From contig JASGLP010000024.1 in NCBI GenBank assembly GCA_030156895.1, positions 1-43,274 of the forward strand: a stretch of DNA of 43,274 nt, in the 5' to 3' direction. Made by a program: the position numbers and the translations under genes. Shown here piece by piece: positions 9,100 to 18,165 of the stretch; within the stretch, counting starts at the first letter, position 1; each line of letters begins with the position of its first letter. Source of the DNA: Eubacteriaceae bacterium (GTDB lineage Bacteria > Bacillota > Clostridia > Eubacteriales > Eubacteriaceae). The notes under the pieces were generated by a model. The model did no database searches and was not told where the DNA came from. It saw only the letters and a program-made list of their open reading frames with translations.

Positions 9100-10150
9100 T
9101 CACTTCTTCCTTGTCTGTCTCAAATGACATCTTTACTTGAAAATTATTTTCTTCTTCCGGTACCAATAAACCCAGATGTTGATAGCCACGAGGTGTAATC
9201 ATCCGACCACGCGGTGTTTTGACCAAAAATCCCAGTTGGATCAGATAGGGTTCATAGACTTCTTCGATGGTATTTTTTTCTTCACCAATGGCCGCCGCCA
9301 AAGTATCAAGCCCCACCGGCCCACCAGCGAATTTTTCGATGATGGCCAGCAGCATAATGCGATCAATCTGATCCAGACCCACAGCATCCACCTCAAAAAG
9401 ATCCAGTGCTTCCCGCGTTGATGATAAATCAATCACACCCCGCCCTTCAATTTCACAATAGTCTCTGACCCTTTTTAAGAGGCGGTTGGCAATTCGCGGT
9501 GTGCCCCTTGACCGGATGGCCAATTCTCGAGCCCCTTCATCATCAATTTTTACATCCAGAATCCCTGATGACCGGCTGATGATTTTTGCCAGTTCATCGG
9601 CATTATAAAGCTCCAGTCGCTGGATCACGCCAAAACGATCTCTCAGCGGTGAGGTTAAAAGCCCCACCCGGGTGGTCGCCCCGATTAAGGTAAAGGGCGG
9701 CAGTTCCAGCCGAATCGACCGGGCTCCTGGACCTTTACCAATCACAATATCCAGGGCAAAATCTTCCATGGCCGGATAAAGCACTTCCTCAACCGACCGC
9801 TGCAGTCTGTGAATTTCATCGATAAAAAGTATATCGCCTTCTTTTAAAGCGGTTAAAATCGCCGCCAGGTCTCCGGCTTTTTCGATAGCCGGACCGGAGG
9901 TAGTCTTAATGCCCACGCCCATTTCGTTGGCGATGATATTGGCCAGCGTCGTTTTCCCTAGCCCCGGCGGCCCATATAAAAGGACATGATCAAGGCTCTC
10001 ACTTCGTTTTTTCGCCGCCTTGATAAAAATATCCATCTGCTTTTTGACCCGTTCCTGGCCGACGTATTCACTCAATCCCTGGGGACGCAGGTTTTTTTCG
10101 ATATCAAGATCCTGCTCAGTAAAATCCGTGGTGATGATTCGATCTTTCAT
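9092..10150 (-). CDS. ruvB: Holliday junction branch migration ATPase RuvB
   Basis: AAA+ motor that drives branch migration with RuvA. It is 352 residues. Walker [10 protein letters not shown] is near residue 61, Walker B FIDEIHRL near 110, sensor 1 GATTRVG and the arginine-finger region SPLRDRFG near 170, with a C-terminal winged-helix domain ([15 protein letters not shown]). It starts three bases after ruvA ends and overlaps queA. Confidence 0.97.
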   Translation of the reverse strand: MKDRIITTDFTEQDLDIEKNLRPQGLSEYVGQERVKKQMDIFIKAAKKRSESLDHVLLYGPPGLGKTTLANIIANEMGVGIKTTSGPAIEKAGDLAAILTALKEGDILFIDEIHRLQRSVEEVLYPAMEDFALDIVIGKGPGARSIRLELPPFTLIGATTRVGLLTSPLRDRFGVIQRLELYNADELAKIISRSSGILDVKIDDEGARELAIRSRGTPRIANRLLKRVRDYCEIEGRGVIDLSSTREALDLFEVDAVGLDQIDRIMLLAIIEKFAGGPVGLDTLAAAIGEEKNTIEEVYEPYLIQLGFLVKTPRGRMITPRGYQHLGLLVPEEENNFQVKMSFETDKEEVNE

Positions 10151-10153
10151 TGC

Positions 10154-10756
10154 CTACCTCCCCTTCAGCGGATTAGCGCCACGCAAAGCTCTGGCAATCA
10201 GTTCCTCCAGAGCCAACTCTTCTGAATAGATGTTTTTAACCATCTGTGACGCTTCCTGTTCCATAAAACCCAGTCCTAACAGGGCTTCGGTGGCTTCCTG
10301 AGCCAGACTATCAGTTTTTAATCCAATTAAAACATCCGTTTTTTCCAGCGTCACATCTTTATAGCGGTCTTTCAGTTCCAGAATAATCCGACTGGCTGTC
10401 TTAAGGCCAATTCCCGGCGCCTTGGCAATAGCTTTAGGATCATTCTTTAATATATGCATAATCAATTCACTTCTTGAAAACTGCGATAAGAGACCCATGG
10501 CGGCCTTGGGACCGATCCCCGAAATGCCTATCATGGTGCGAAACATTTCCCGTTCATCGGCTGTCAAAAATCCATACAAGGCATGTTCGTCTTCTTTAAT
10601 GACCTGGTGCAGATAAAGCTTGACCTCCGAATTGATAAGCGGCAGCTCCATCATAGTGGTATTGGAGACTTTTATGAGATAGCCGATCTTCTGACATTCC
10701 ACCACGATCGAATCACTGTAGTTTTCTTTGAATGTGCCAATAATATACTCGTACAT
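10154..10756 (-). CDS. ruvA: Holliday junction DNA helicase subunit RuvA
   Basis: Binds four-way junctions and loads RuvB. It is 200 residues from the ATG at 10756, which follows AAGGAGG at good spacing and gives the family start MYEYIIGTF. The frame stays open upstream to about 10900, but that part is not RuvA-like. The OB domain covers 1-62, the helix-hairpin-helix region about 70-140 (GIGPKAAMGLL, GIGLKTASRIILELKD), and domain III for RuvB contact about 150-200. No ruvC is next to it. Confidence 0.96.
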   Translation of the reverse strand: MYEYIIGTFKENYSDSIVVECQKIGYLIKVSNTTMMELPLINSEVKLYLHQVIKEDEHALYGFLTADEREMFRTMIGISGIGPKAAMGLLSQFSRSELIMHILKNDPKAIAKAPGIGLKTASRIILELKDRYKDVTLEKTDVLIGLKTDSLAQEATEALLGLGFMEQEASQMVKNIYSEELALEELIARALRGANPLKGR

Positions 10757-10847
10757 GATGCCTCCTTGTCCCCTTGTGTTTTCATGTAATTCAACTCTGA
10801 CTATTCTATCAGATCTCAGATATTTTTCAACCACAAGACTAAATAAA

Positions 10848-10884
10848 AAGCTGCCAAAGGAAACATTATTTCCTTTGGCAGCTT
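10848..10884. terminator. Terminator between the 6S-like RNA and ruvA
   Basis: AAGCTGCCAAAGGAAA (10848-10863) pairs perfectly with TTTCCTTTGGCAGCTT (10869-10884) around a five-base loop, with T-runs on both strands. On the minus strand it ends the structured RNA at 10892-11068. A near-copy of this stem ends the tRNA unit at 30988-31027. Confidence 0.92.
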
Positions 10885-10891
10885 TTTTCAA

Positions 10892-11068
10892 ATGTCCCAA
10901 GAGATGTCCTTCATTTTTGACGCCCTAGCGCATGCCAGGTGGGTGTCTTGTCTCTGGTTTCTGCCTTCCACTGAAAAAGCGAGGCCCGACATCTGCCAGC
11001 GAACAGTCAGACTCCCTATTAAAAGATGTAGGTTCAAAAATAAAGTAGGTCGACAATCACCTTGGGAT
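10892..11068 (-). ncRNA. ssrS: Probable 6S (SsrS-like) regulatory RNA
   Basis: About 177 bases between a promoter and a terminator, with no gene. The transcript ends pair: TCCCAAG at the 5' side (11061-11067) with CTTGGGA at the 3' side (10895-10901), extended by GAT/ATC and GTC/GAC with one bulged base. Inner segments around GCTGGCAGATGTC and GACACCCACCTGGC can also pair, giving a long rod with internal bubbles as in 6S RNA, which binds the sigma-70 RNA polymerase. Length, closing stem and own promoter support 6S; I did not verify the family consensus. Other structured RNAs are possible. Confidence 0.55.
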
Positions 11069-11074
11069 AGTCTT

Positions 11075-11103
11075 ATTATACATGCTTTCGCTCTAAATTT
11101 AAA
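11075..11103 (-). promoter_or_regulatory. Promoter of the 6S-like RNA
   Basis: On the minus strand, TTTAAA (11103-11098) and a perfect TATAAT (11080-11075) are 17 bases apart. The predicted start near 11068 sits at the 5' side of the RNA's closing stem. Confidence 0.65.
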
Positions 11104-11150
11104 GAGCAAATTTTTATCATGAAGAAACAGCTTTTAGCTAATGATATTTC

Positions 11151-11324
11151 TCCCCCCCCGCACCGACCAATTGGATTTCGTAGTCTGCGCGCGGATTCGT
11201 ACAGTTGCCCAATTTGAAAATAATAATCAAAAGGTTTTCCAGCAACTGTTCGCCCCGAGGCAGACAACTGAAAAGCCAATTGTCGGTGCTCAGGTATTCA
11301 TTAAAACTCTTTGTCTTTAGTCTG
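11151..11324 (+). mobile_element. Dispersed hairpin element, copy B
   Basis: Same element as copy A: GCACCGACCAATTGG at 11160-11174, middle stem GTCTGC/GCAGAC, inner stem CAGTTGC/GCAACTG, closing CCAATTGTCGGTGC near 11276-11289 and a right end finishing in AGTCTG at 11324. The left end lacks the outer GTAGACAAAC part and has a run of eight C instead, so it is about 10 bp shorter. It lies directly after the radA stop. The flanks 11128-11150 and 11325-11345 are direct repeats with a two-base indel; the right copy includes the radA stop codon. Confidence 0.82.
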
Positions 11325-11330
11325 CACGCC

Positions 11331-12692
11331 TTAACTAATGATTTCAAGCGCTGATCGGACATTGTCAACTGCCATTAGCTCCATGTCTTTAACGCTTAAA
11401 CCACGGAGATTGCCCTTGGGAATAATACAGCGTTTAAAGCCTAGTTTTGCACCTTCCATTAGTCGTTTTTCCATCTGAGAGATGCTGCGGACTTCGCCGG
11501 TCAAACCCACTTCCCCCAAAACCATTAGATCATCGGGGATTTCAAATTCTCTAAGACTTGAGTAGAGCACCGCAATCACCGCCAGATCCAGCGCCGGTTC
11601 GTCAATTCGAATGCCACCAACCACATTGATATAAGCGTCATAGGAGGACAAATCAATACCCAATCGCTTCTCCAGAATCGCCATCAATAAAACCATGCGG
11701 TTATGGTCCATCCCCGTTGCCATCCGTCGGGGATTACCAAACCCCGATGAAGAGATCAGACCCTGCAGCTCAACCAAAAGCGGCCGACTGCCTTCCATAC
11801 AGGGAATTACTACAGATCCGCAGGTATTTTCGGGTCGGCTGTCCAGCATCATCTCAGAAGGGTTAGCGACGGTCTGCAAACCGTATTGTGTCATCTCAAA
11901 AATACCAATCTCATTCGTTGAGCCAAAACGATTTTTAACCCCTCTGAGCACCCGATAGGTATGATATTTTTCACCTTCAAAATAAAGAACCGTATCCACC
12001 ATATGTTCCAGCACCCGGGGACCGGCGATATTGCCTTCTTTTGTGACATGTCCCACCAGAACCATGGCAATATTGTCTTTCTTGGCCACCTGCATCAACG
12101 CTCCAGTGTTTTCCCTAATCTGACTCACGCTGCCTGGAGCTGATGTAATATCCGGACTGTACATGGTCTGGATGGAATCAATAATGACAATAGCCGGATT
12201 TATTTCCTCAATGGTTTTAAGAATATAGGGTATATTAATTTCTGAAAGAAAGAGGATATTATCCGATTTTACCTTCATGCGCTGACCACGCATTTTAAGC
12301 TGCTGTTCAGATTCTTCACCGGAAATATACAAAACCTTTTGTCCCTGATCACCCAGACTCTCTGTCACCTGTAACAGCAGGGTAGATTTGCCAATCCCCG
12401 GATCGCCGCCCAGTAGAATCATCCCCCCCGGTACAATACCGCCACCCAGCACCCGATCCAGTTCTGAGTTTAACGTTTTGATCCGGTTTTCACCGGAATA
12501 AGTAATTTCCTGTATCGATTTAGGTTTGGAATAAACACCGCGCTCACGAGTGCTTGATGCTTTTGCGCCAGCAGAAAAGTCGGTTTCTTCGACCAGCGAA
12601 TTCCATTCTCCGCATTCGGGACATTTCCCCATCCATTTTGCCGCATTATAACCGCAGCTCTGACAGACATAGATTGTCTTTTTTTTCGCCAT
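11331..12692 (-). CDS. radA: DNA repair protein RadA (Sms)
   Basis: RecA-like branch-migration ATPase in recombination repair, 453 residues. An N-terminal zinc finger (CQSCGYNAAKWMGKCPECGEW, residues 10-30) precedes Walker A GGDPGIGKST near 93, the RadA signature KNRFGSTNEIGIF near 252, and a Lon-like C-terminal domain from about 285. The last codons and stop lie inside the direct repeat that flanks element B. The final residues fit the family, so the insertion seems not to have damaged the protein. The ATG follows AGGAGGC. Confidence 0.97.
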   Translation of the reverse strand: MAKKKTIYVCQSCGYNAAKWMGKCPECGEWNSLVEETDFSAGAKASSTRERGVYSKPKSIQEITYSGENRIKTLNSELDRVLGGGIVPGGMILLGGDPGIGKSTLLLQVTESLGDQGQKVLYISGEESEQQLKMRGQRMKVKSDNILFLSEINIPYILKTIEEINPAIVIIDSIQTMYSPDITSAPGSVSQIRENTGALMQVAKKDNIAMVLVGHVTKEGNIAGPRVLEHMVDTVLYFEGEKYHTYRVLRGVKNRFGSTNEIGIFEMTQYGLQTVANPSEMMLDSRPENTCGSVVIPCMEGSRPLLVELQGLISSSGFGNPRRMATGMDHNRMVLLMAILEKRLGIDLSSYDAYINVVGGIRIDEPALDLAVIAVLYSSLREFEIPDDLMVLGEVGLTGEVRSISQMEKRLMEGAKLGFKRCIIPKGNLRGLSVKDMELMAVDNVRSALEIIS

Positions 12693-12701
12693 GACGCCTC
12701 C

Positions 12702-13190
12702 TTATTCCATCCATTTGTAAATCAGATAGCCAATCAAACCACCGATCAGATTGAGAATAATATCATCAATATCGGCTCGTCGGCTGGTCAAAAAGAAAAA
12801 CTGGACCACTTCAATTAAAGCGGTGCTGCCAAGACAAACCAGAAAAATCTCCACAAAGCCCACTTTATTCTTACGACTTAGTGGATATAATAATCCCATT
12901 GGCACAAATAACAAAATGTTTCCAAATAGATTGATAAAAGAAGAGGTAAACACGTTCATGATGATTTCTTTTATGTCGGTGGGATTGGTTGCCAGATAAT
13001 CCCAGTCAATAATGCCGTTTTCGACAATGTCATAAAAAAAGTTATCGATGCTGGTGATGGGCACCAGATTATAAGTTGTTTCATAGGTAATATTGCTGCT
13101 ATCCGGTAAAAGTGTCATCATAAACAGACCAATCAGATAGGCTAAAAAGACAAGTTTGATCATAAACCTGGCCCGATTATTTTTTATCAT
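12702..13190 (-). CDS. VanZ-like membrane protein
   Basis: 162 residues with four predicted membrane helices (about 10-28, 85-104, 112-130, 140-158) and the VanZ-family pattern NLFGNILLFVPMGLLYPL near 87-104, plus RADIDDIILNLIGGLIGY near the C-terminus. VanZ proteins are linked to low-level teicoplanin resistance, but most relatives have no proven role. It lies nine bases upstream of radA on the same strand and follows the terminator at 13236-13267. Confidence 0.85.
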   Translation of the reverse strand: MIKNNRARFMIKLVFLAYLIGLFMMTLLPDSSNITYETTYNLVPITSIDNFFYDIVENGIIDWDYLATNPTDIKEIIMNVFTSSFINLFGNILLFVPMGLLYPLSRKNKVGFVEIFLVCLGSTALIEVVQFFFLTSRRADIDDIILNLIGGLIGYLIYKWME

Positions 13191-13235
13191 ACCAATTTCC
13201 TCTCGTTTTTTTAAGACAATCTATTATATAAAAAA

Positions 13236-13267
13236 AACCTTTAAACTTCCACAGAAATTTAAAGGTT
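13236..13267 (-). terminator. Terminator of the PTS-IIC/PfoR-like gene
   Basis: AACCTTTAAA (13236-13245) pairs with TTTAAAGGTT (13258-13267), with a run of T on the minus-strand side. It separates the gene at 13291 from the VanZ-like gene. Confidence 0.75.
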
Positions 13268-13290
13268 GTAAATTTTTTGTAAACACTATT

Positions 13291-14340
13291 TTATAAGTCC
13301 AGTTTCATATCGCCGTCTTTAATCCAGTTTTTGGCATATAAGAGCCGATAAAATAGATAGGTTAAAAGCGCCGGCAGGATAAATTGTAACAAAGCAATGC
13401 CCAAGACGATACTGGTTATGGAATCGCCTGCTTCCGTCATGGCCATGACCGTTCCAATTTGACCCACAAAACCACAGGTTCCCATGCCCGCTGCCACCGA
13501 CGTATTTTTCATCTGAAAAACGGTGGTCGCCAATGGTCCTAAAAACAATGAGGCTAGGGTTGGCGGAATCCAGATTTTAACGTTTTTAATGATATTGGGC
13601 ATCTGGATCATAGAGGTGCCAATGCCCTGAGCGGCCAAGCCACCAACGCCATTATCTTTGAAGCTTTGGATAGCAAAACCAACCATTTGGCAACAGCAAC
13701 CCACCGTCGCTGCACCTGCTGCCAGGCCGGAAAGGCCTAACATAATACAGAGCGCGGCGCTGGAAATGGGCAAGGTTAAGACAATTCCAACCACCACGGC
13801 AATGACAGCCCCCATGATAATTGGCTGTTGGATAGTCGCCCACATAATCAGATCACCAAGCCCGGTCATTAAGGCACCAATAGGTGGGCCAACGATCGAA
13901 GCCGTTAGGGCGCCAACGATCATGGTGACAAATGGCGCAACCAAAATATCCACCTTGGTTTCCCCGGCAACCGCTTTACCAAACTCGGTTCCCACCACCG
14001 CTGCAATAAAAGCACCAGCAGGCCCGCCAAGGGTATTTCCCAGAGCTCCGCCAATGGTGATCGAAAACATAACCAGGGGAGGCGCTTTTAGACTATAGGC
14101 CACCGCTACTGCAATCGCCGGTCCGGTCATCGCCTGTGCGACCGGCCAAACAGTTTCTGACAGGAAGGGAATATGAAATAAAATACCGATCTGATTTAAA
14201 ATACTGCCCATCAATAGCGTTGCGAATAAACCAAAGGCCATAAATTTCAGGGCGTCCAGAAGATAACGCTCAACCGAGAAAACTATGTCCTTTTTAGCCA
14301 GAAAATCCTTGAATCCGGAATATTTCTTTTCTTTTTCCAT
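13291..14340 (-). CDS. PTS-IIC/PfoR-like polytopic membrane protein
   Basis: 349 residues from the ATG at 14340, which has GGAG seven bases upstream; an in-frame ATG 18 bases earlier lacks a ribosome site. There are eight to ten hydrophobic segments rich in glycine and alanine, with GGALGNTLGGPAGAFIAAVVG and GPPIGALMTGLGDLIMW typical of the COG3641 family (PTS EIIC type 2 fold, named after the PfoR regulator of perfringolysin). No IIA or IIB partner is near, so sugar phosphorylation cannot be claimed. Substrate unknown. Confidence 0.8.
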   Translation of the reverse strand: MEKEKKYSGFKDFLAKKDIVFSVERYLLDALKFMAFGLFATLLMGSILNQIGILFHIPFLSETVWPVAQAMTGPAIAVAVAYSLKAPPLVMFSITIGGALGNTLGGPAGAFIAAVVGTEFGKAVAGETKVDILVAPFVTMIVGALTASIVGPPIGALMTGLGDLIMWATIQQPIIMGAVIAVVVGIVLTLPISSAALCIMLGLSGLAAGAATVGCCCQMVGFAIQSFKDNGVGGLAAQGIGTSMIQMPNIIKNVKIWIPPTLASLFLGPLATTVFQMKNTSVAAGMGTCGFVGQIGTVMAMTEAGDSITSIVLGIALLQFILPALLTYLFYRLLYAKNWIKDGDMKLDL

Positions 14341-14410
14341 CAATGTTCTCCAATTCATTTTAGTTATGTAAAAGTGAACGGCATCATAGCCATTTCACTG
14401 GAGCAAAAGA

Positions 14411-14442
14411 AAAAATACCGAAAGAGATCCTCCGATATTTTT
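14411..14442 (-). terminator. Weak terminator between yigZ and the PTS-IIC-like gene
   Basis: AAAAATA (14411-14417) pairs with TATTTTT (14436-14442), extended by CG/CG past one mismatch, followed on the minus strand by T-rich sequence. The rest of the stretch 14341-14563 shows nothing else clear. Confidence 0.5.
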
Positions 14443-14563
14443 ATTCTTCTGTTTTAAACTAAAATACATTATTGTATCCACACTAATTTAAAACGCTTTT
14501 TATTTCCTATGATTATACAGGAAGTTGCATTGTTTGTAAAGTAAATTGCATTAAGTTAATTAT

Positions 14564-15202
14564 CTAACAATCTCTTAACGGGACATTAACATAAGCAGAG
14601 GCTTCCTGACGCCATTCAAACTGTCCATTGGTCTCCTCGGTGATCCAATCTAAAAAGCCCTGTGTATCAGCTTCCGGAATCTGAAAAAACAAGGTGACCT
14701 TGTCTTCAAAGCTTTCTGAAACCGGTAAAAGACTTTTCTCTGTCAAATGATTAATCAAACCACCGTATAATGGATAAGCAACTTCAATGTAGATCTGGCT
14801 GGAAAACTGTTTTTTTATAAGCTGGGAGGCTTTAATGACATCGGCCGCCCCGCCGCCATAAGCTCTGACCAGACCACCGGTTCCCAGCTTGATCCCGCCA
14901 AAGTAGCGAATGACCACCACTAAAACATCTTTTAGCTCTTGATGATTGATGACTTCAAGGATTGGTTTGCCCGCTGTTCCAGCCGGCTCACCGTCATCTG
15001 TCGCTTTCTGTCTCAGCGGCGTGGTATTAAGAACATAGGCCCAGCAAATATGGGTGGCTTTGTAATGCTTTTTGTGAAGATCTGCTATTACCGCCTCTAC
15101 CGCTTCTTCATTTTCAACATGAAAAGTGAAATTTAAAAAGCGGGATTTTTTGATCTCAATTTCCGTTTCAACAGCTTCCAGAATGGTTTTATAATCTGCC
15201 AC
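14564..15202 (-). CDS. YigZ/IMPACT family protein
   Basis: 212 residues. The IMPACT N-terminal domain shows the family motifs KKSRFLNF (about 18-25), DDGEPAGTAGKPILEVI near 68 and VVIRYFGGIKLGTGGLVRAYGG near 95, with a smaller UPF0029-like C-terminal domain from about 135. Eukaryotic relatives modulate translation control by GCN1/GCN2; the bacterial role is not settled. The start is a GTG at 15202 with AGAGAG upstream, three bases after the hflX stop codon, so the two are co-transcribed. Confidence 0.88.
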   Translation of the reverse strand: MADYKTILEAVETEIEIKKSRFLNFTFHVENEEAVEAVIADLHKKHYKATHICWAYVLNTTPLRQKATDDGEPAGTAGKPILEVINHQELKDVLVVVIRYFGGIKLGTGGLVRAYGGGAADVIKASQLIKKQFSSQIYIEVAYPLYGGLINHLTEKSLLPVSESFEDKVTLFFQIPEADTQGFLDWITEETNGQFEWRQEASAYVNVPLRDC

Positions 15203-15205
15203 TGC

Positions 15206-16993
15206 TTAACTCTCTTTCTGAATTAAATATTTTTCGACGCGATGAATAGGAAAATCAGCGGTCACTTCAATTTTCACCAGAGACCCGTTCTCCTCATAAC
15301 TCAGCTCCAGAACGACTTTTTTCTCGTGCAGAAAAGCCATGGTTTTAGTATCTTCGTAGGGAATTAAAAGGCTTTCCTCACGGCGGCTGCCCAGCAACTG
15401 GCCGGTAATTTTTTCCAGCAGCTCATCCAGGCCAATTCCTTCTTTAGCCGAAATATAAACGTCATTTTCTTCCGCTTCTAAACTCTGCCGACTTTCCCCG
15501 CTAAGCTGGTCTATTTTATTGTAGACCAGAATAATCGGTCGGTCACACACATTTAATTCTTTTAAAACCCCATTAACCACTTGGATCTGTTCTTTAAAAT
15601 GGGGATTGGAAACATCCACCACATGTAATAAAAGATCCGCCATTTCCACTTCTTTTAAGGTGGTTTTAAAGGCATTGACCAGTTCATGGGGCAGTTTATC
15701 GATGAAACCGACCGTATCAGAAATCAGATAGGCATGTTTTTCATGACTGACCTTTCTAAGTGTTGAGTCTAAGGTGATAAAGAGGCCATCCTGCATCACC
15801 GCCTGGCTGTCAGTCAAGCGGTTAAAAAGCGTTGATTTGCCTGAATTGGTATAACCGATCAGGCTGACTGTTTTGACACGGTTCTTTTGTCTCTGCAGGG
15901 CATTGAGTTCGTTGGATTTTTCAATTTTTTTGTTTTTGGCTTCCAGTTCTTCAATCTGCCGTCTGATATGACGGCGATCAGTCTCCAGCTTCTTTTCACC
16001 GGGGCCACGGGTGCCAATCCCCCCACCGGTTCGTGACATGACAATCCCCAGCCCTTTTAAATGGCTCATCCGGTATTTCTGCTGAGCCAGCTCAACCTGC
16101 AGCTTGCCTTCACGGGTTGTAGCATGTTTGGCAAAGATATCTAAAATCACGGTTGTACGATCGATGGTTTTAGTCGAAGTCAGGCTTTCAATGTTATGAA
16201 TCTGACGGGCGTTTAGCTCATCGTTGGTGACAATCACATTGATATCATTATTTTGAATCATTTTGGTAATTTCCTGAATCTTTCCTCTGCCCAAGTAGAA
16301 GGTCGGGTCGATCTGGCTGCGGTTCTGAACCACACTCTTCACTACTTTTCCCCCAGCTGTCAAGACAAGCTGTTCAAGCTCCTTCATTGATTCATCAATC
16401 CCGATTCCTTTCTGAGTAGTCGAAAGGCCTAAAAGCAGCACTCGCTCTTCTTCATTTTCTATTTCAAAAATACGGTTGGGATCATTTTTTATAAAGCGGT
16501 TGGCCTTTAAGACAAACTGTTCCAAAGGAAAAGCATTAAGCTTTTTCAGCGAATTAAATAAACCCTGGCGGTAGACGATTTGATCTTCCATCACCATGGG
16601 AATTCCCATCCCAAACAGGGAGGGGGTTTTAGCCTCGACACCAACGGCAACAATGCACTGCAGCCACTGGCCTTTTGCCGCTGAAAAATCCTCGGCTGAA
16701 AGCCGGGGATTGCCGCCGGGATGCGTATGGATGACCCGGTAGCGGTTTAAGCTTTTAACATGGGATTCCATCTGCTTATCACCCACGGCCACGTTGGCTG
16801 CATCCCCGACATTAACCCAAAGAATGCGATTTTTATCGCTGGTGCCAATTAAGATTTCGCGTCCGGTTTCAAGCGTTAAGTCTCTCAAAGTCTCAAAGAC
16901 ATCCTGATCCAGCAGGCTTTCCATTTCAATTCCCACCAGGTCATCCAGACGCTGTTTTAGAGATTTTTTCAGATCGTTTTTATTGCCGTTCAT
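15206..16993 (-). CDS. hflX: GTPase HflX with an N-terminal JAMM/MPN-like domain
   Basis: HflX splits stalled or stored ribosomes. This protein has 595 residues, about 170 more than classic HflX. Residues from about 195 to the end are ordinary HflX: substrate-binding domain with YLGRGKIQEI, TGGGIGTRGPGE, G1 GYTNSGKST near 380, G3 DTVGF, G4 NKID. Residues 1-175 are extra and contain the full JAMM metalloprotease pattern: E46 in REILIG, then H89-T-H91-P, S99 and D102, matching HxHx10D exactly. The overlap with thiI is four bases (ATGA). The JAMM reading is mine from the motif; protease activity is untested. Confidence 0.92.
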   Translation of the reverse strand: MNGNKNDLKKSLKQRLDDLVGIEMESLLDQDVFETLRDLTLETGREILIGTSDKNRILWVNVGDAANVAVGDKQMESHVKSLNRYRVIHTHPGGNPRLSAEDFSAAKGQWLQCIVAVGVEAKTPSLFGMGIPMVMEDQIVYRQGLFNSLKKLNAFPLEQFVLKANRFIKNDPNRIFEIENEEERVLLLGLSTTQKGIGIDESMKELEQLVLTAGGKVVKSVVQNRSQIDPTFYLGRGKIQEITKMIQNNDINVIVTNDELNARQIHNIESLTSTKTIDRTTVILDIFAKHATTREGKLQVELAQQKYRMSHLKGLGIVMSRTGGGIGTRGPGEKKLETDRRHIRRQIEELEAKNKKIEKSNELNALQRQKNRVKTVSLIGYTNSGKSTLFNRLTDSQAVMQDGLFITLDSTLRKVSHEKHAYLISDTVGFIDKLPHELVNAFKTTLKEVEMADLLLHVVDVSNPHFKEQIQVVNGVLKELNVCDRPIILVYNKIDQLSGESRQSLEAEENDVYISAKEGIGLDELLEKITGQLLGSRREESLLIPYEDTKTMAFLHEKKVVLELSYEENGSLVKIEVTADFPIHRVEKYLIQKES

Positions 16994-18150
16994 AGGATAA
17001 TTATTTCGGCATCCGAAACAGCTGTCGTCATCATATCAACCATGATTTCCTGAATGCTTTCTTCTGATTTTTCAATCGCTGAAACCTTTGGTTTTGTTTC
17101 CGGGTGTTTTGGTACAAAAATGGTACAACAGTCTTCATATGGTAAAATTGACGTTTCGAAGGTTCCGATTCTCTGGGCAATTTCAACAATTTCGGTTTTA
17201 TCAAAACCAATCAAGGGTCTAAAGACCGGAATATTAGCTACCGCATTGGTAGCGCCTAACCCCTCCATGGTCTGGCTGGCCACCTGACCCAGGCTTTCCC
17301 CGGTAATCAGGGACTTGGCACCTTCTTTTTCGGCAATCATCTCAGCAATTCGCATCATGTAACGCCGCATAATAATGGTCGTTTGCCTTGGCGGACACAG
17401 TTCCACTATTTTTGTCTGAATTTCCGTAAAAGGCACCACATATAGTTGAATCTTGCCACAGTACTGACTCATAATTTTCGCCAGATCAACAACCTTCTGT
17501 TTAGCCCGGTCGCTGGTATAAGGAAAGCTGTGGAAATACACACAGGTCAGCTCCACCCCTCTTTTGGCCATCTGATAGCCGGCAATCGGGGAGTCGATCC
17601 CGCCGGACAGAAGCAGTGCCCCTTTGCCGCTGCACCCTACTGGCAGACCACCGTTGCAGGAAATAAACTGATGATACATATAGGTCTGCTCCCGAACTTC
17701 CACCCAGAGATTAAAATCCGGCTCAAAAAGATCCACCTTTAAATCTTCAAAAGCGTCTAAAATAACGCCGCCCAATCGTCTGCCGATTTCCGGTGATTGA
17801 ATGGGAAAGCGTTTATCTCCCCTTTTGGCTGTCACTTTAAAGGTTTTAGCGTCTGAGACTTCCGCCATCATCTTAATCGCCTGCTCTTCAATAACGTCCA
17901 TCTTTGATTCTATAACAATAGCAGGACTGATAGAAATAATGCCAAAAACTTTTTGCACGCGTTGCATTGCTTCTGAAAGCTCTGCTTCGTTAATCGATAC
18001 AATGATCCGCCCCTGTATTTTTTTTACCTTGGCCGACTCAAATCTTCTTAAGGTATTTTTGATGTTTTTCACCAGTAAATCTATGAAATAACGTCTATTA
18101 AGTCCTTTCAGTGCAATTTCTCCATAACGCACTAATATTACATGTTCCAT
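16990..18150 (-). CDS. thiI: tRNA 4-thiouridine synthase ThiI
   Basis: Adenylates U8 of tRNA and inserts sulfur. It is 386 residues with an N-terminal ferredoxin-like domain, a THUMP domain (about 60-165) and a PP-loop ATPase with SGGIDSPIAGYQMAKRG near 181. There is no C-terminal rhodanese domain, as in other Firmicutes, where a dedicated cysteine desulfurase supplies the sulfur directly. That desulfurase lies 15 bases upstream. The ATG has AGGAG six bases upstream. Confidence 0.95.
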   Translation of the reverse strand: MEHVILVRYGEIALKGLNRRYFIDLLVKNIKNTLRRFESAKVKKIQGRIIVSINEAELSEAMQRVQKVFGIISISPAIVIESKMDVIEEQAIKMMAEVSDAKTFKVTAKRGDKRFPIQSPEIGRRLGGVILDAFEDLKVDLFEPDFNLWVEVREQTYMYHQFISCNGGLPVGCSGKGALLLSGGIDSPIAGYQMAKRGVELTCVYFHSFPYTSDRAKQKVVDLAKIMSQYCGKIQLYVVPFTEIQTKIVELCPPRQTTIIMRRYMMRIAEMIAEKEGAKSLITGESLGQVASQTMEGLGATNAVANIPVFRPLIGFDKTEIVEIAQRIGTFETSILPYEDCCTIFVPKHPETKPKVSAIEKSEESIQEIMVDMMTTAVSDAEIIIL

Positions 18151-18165
18151 ATTATTCTCCTGTTT

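Noticed and set aside
10757-10900. 48-residue N-terminal extension of RuvA
   Set aside because: It is unlike RuvA, covers the terminator region, and an ideal ribosome site precedes the internal ATG at 10756.
13658-14098. Plus-strand frame opposite the PTS-IIC-like gene
   Set aside because: Low-complexity alanine/proline shadow of a glycine/alanine-rich membrane protein.
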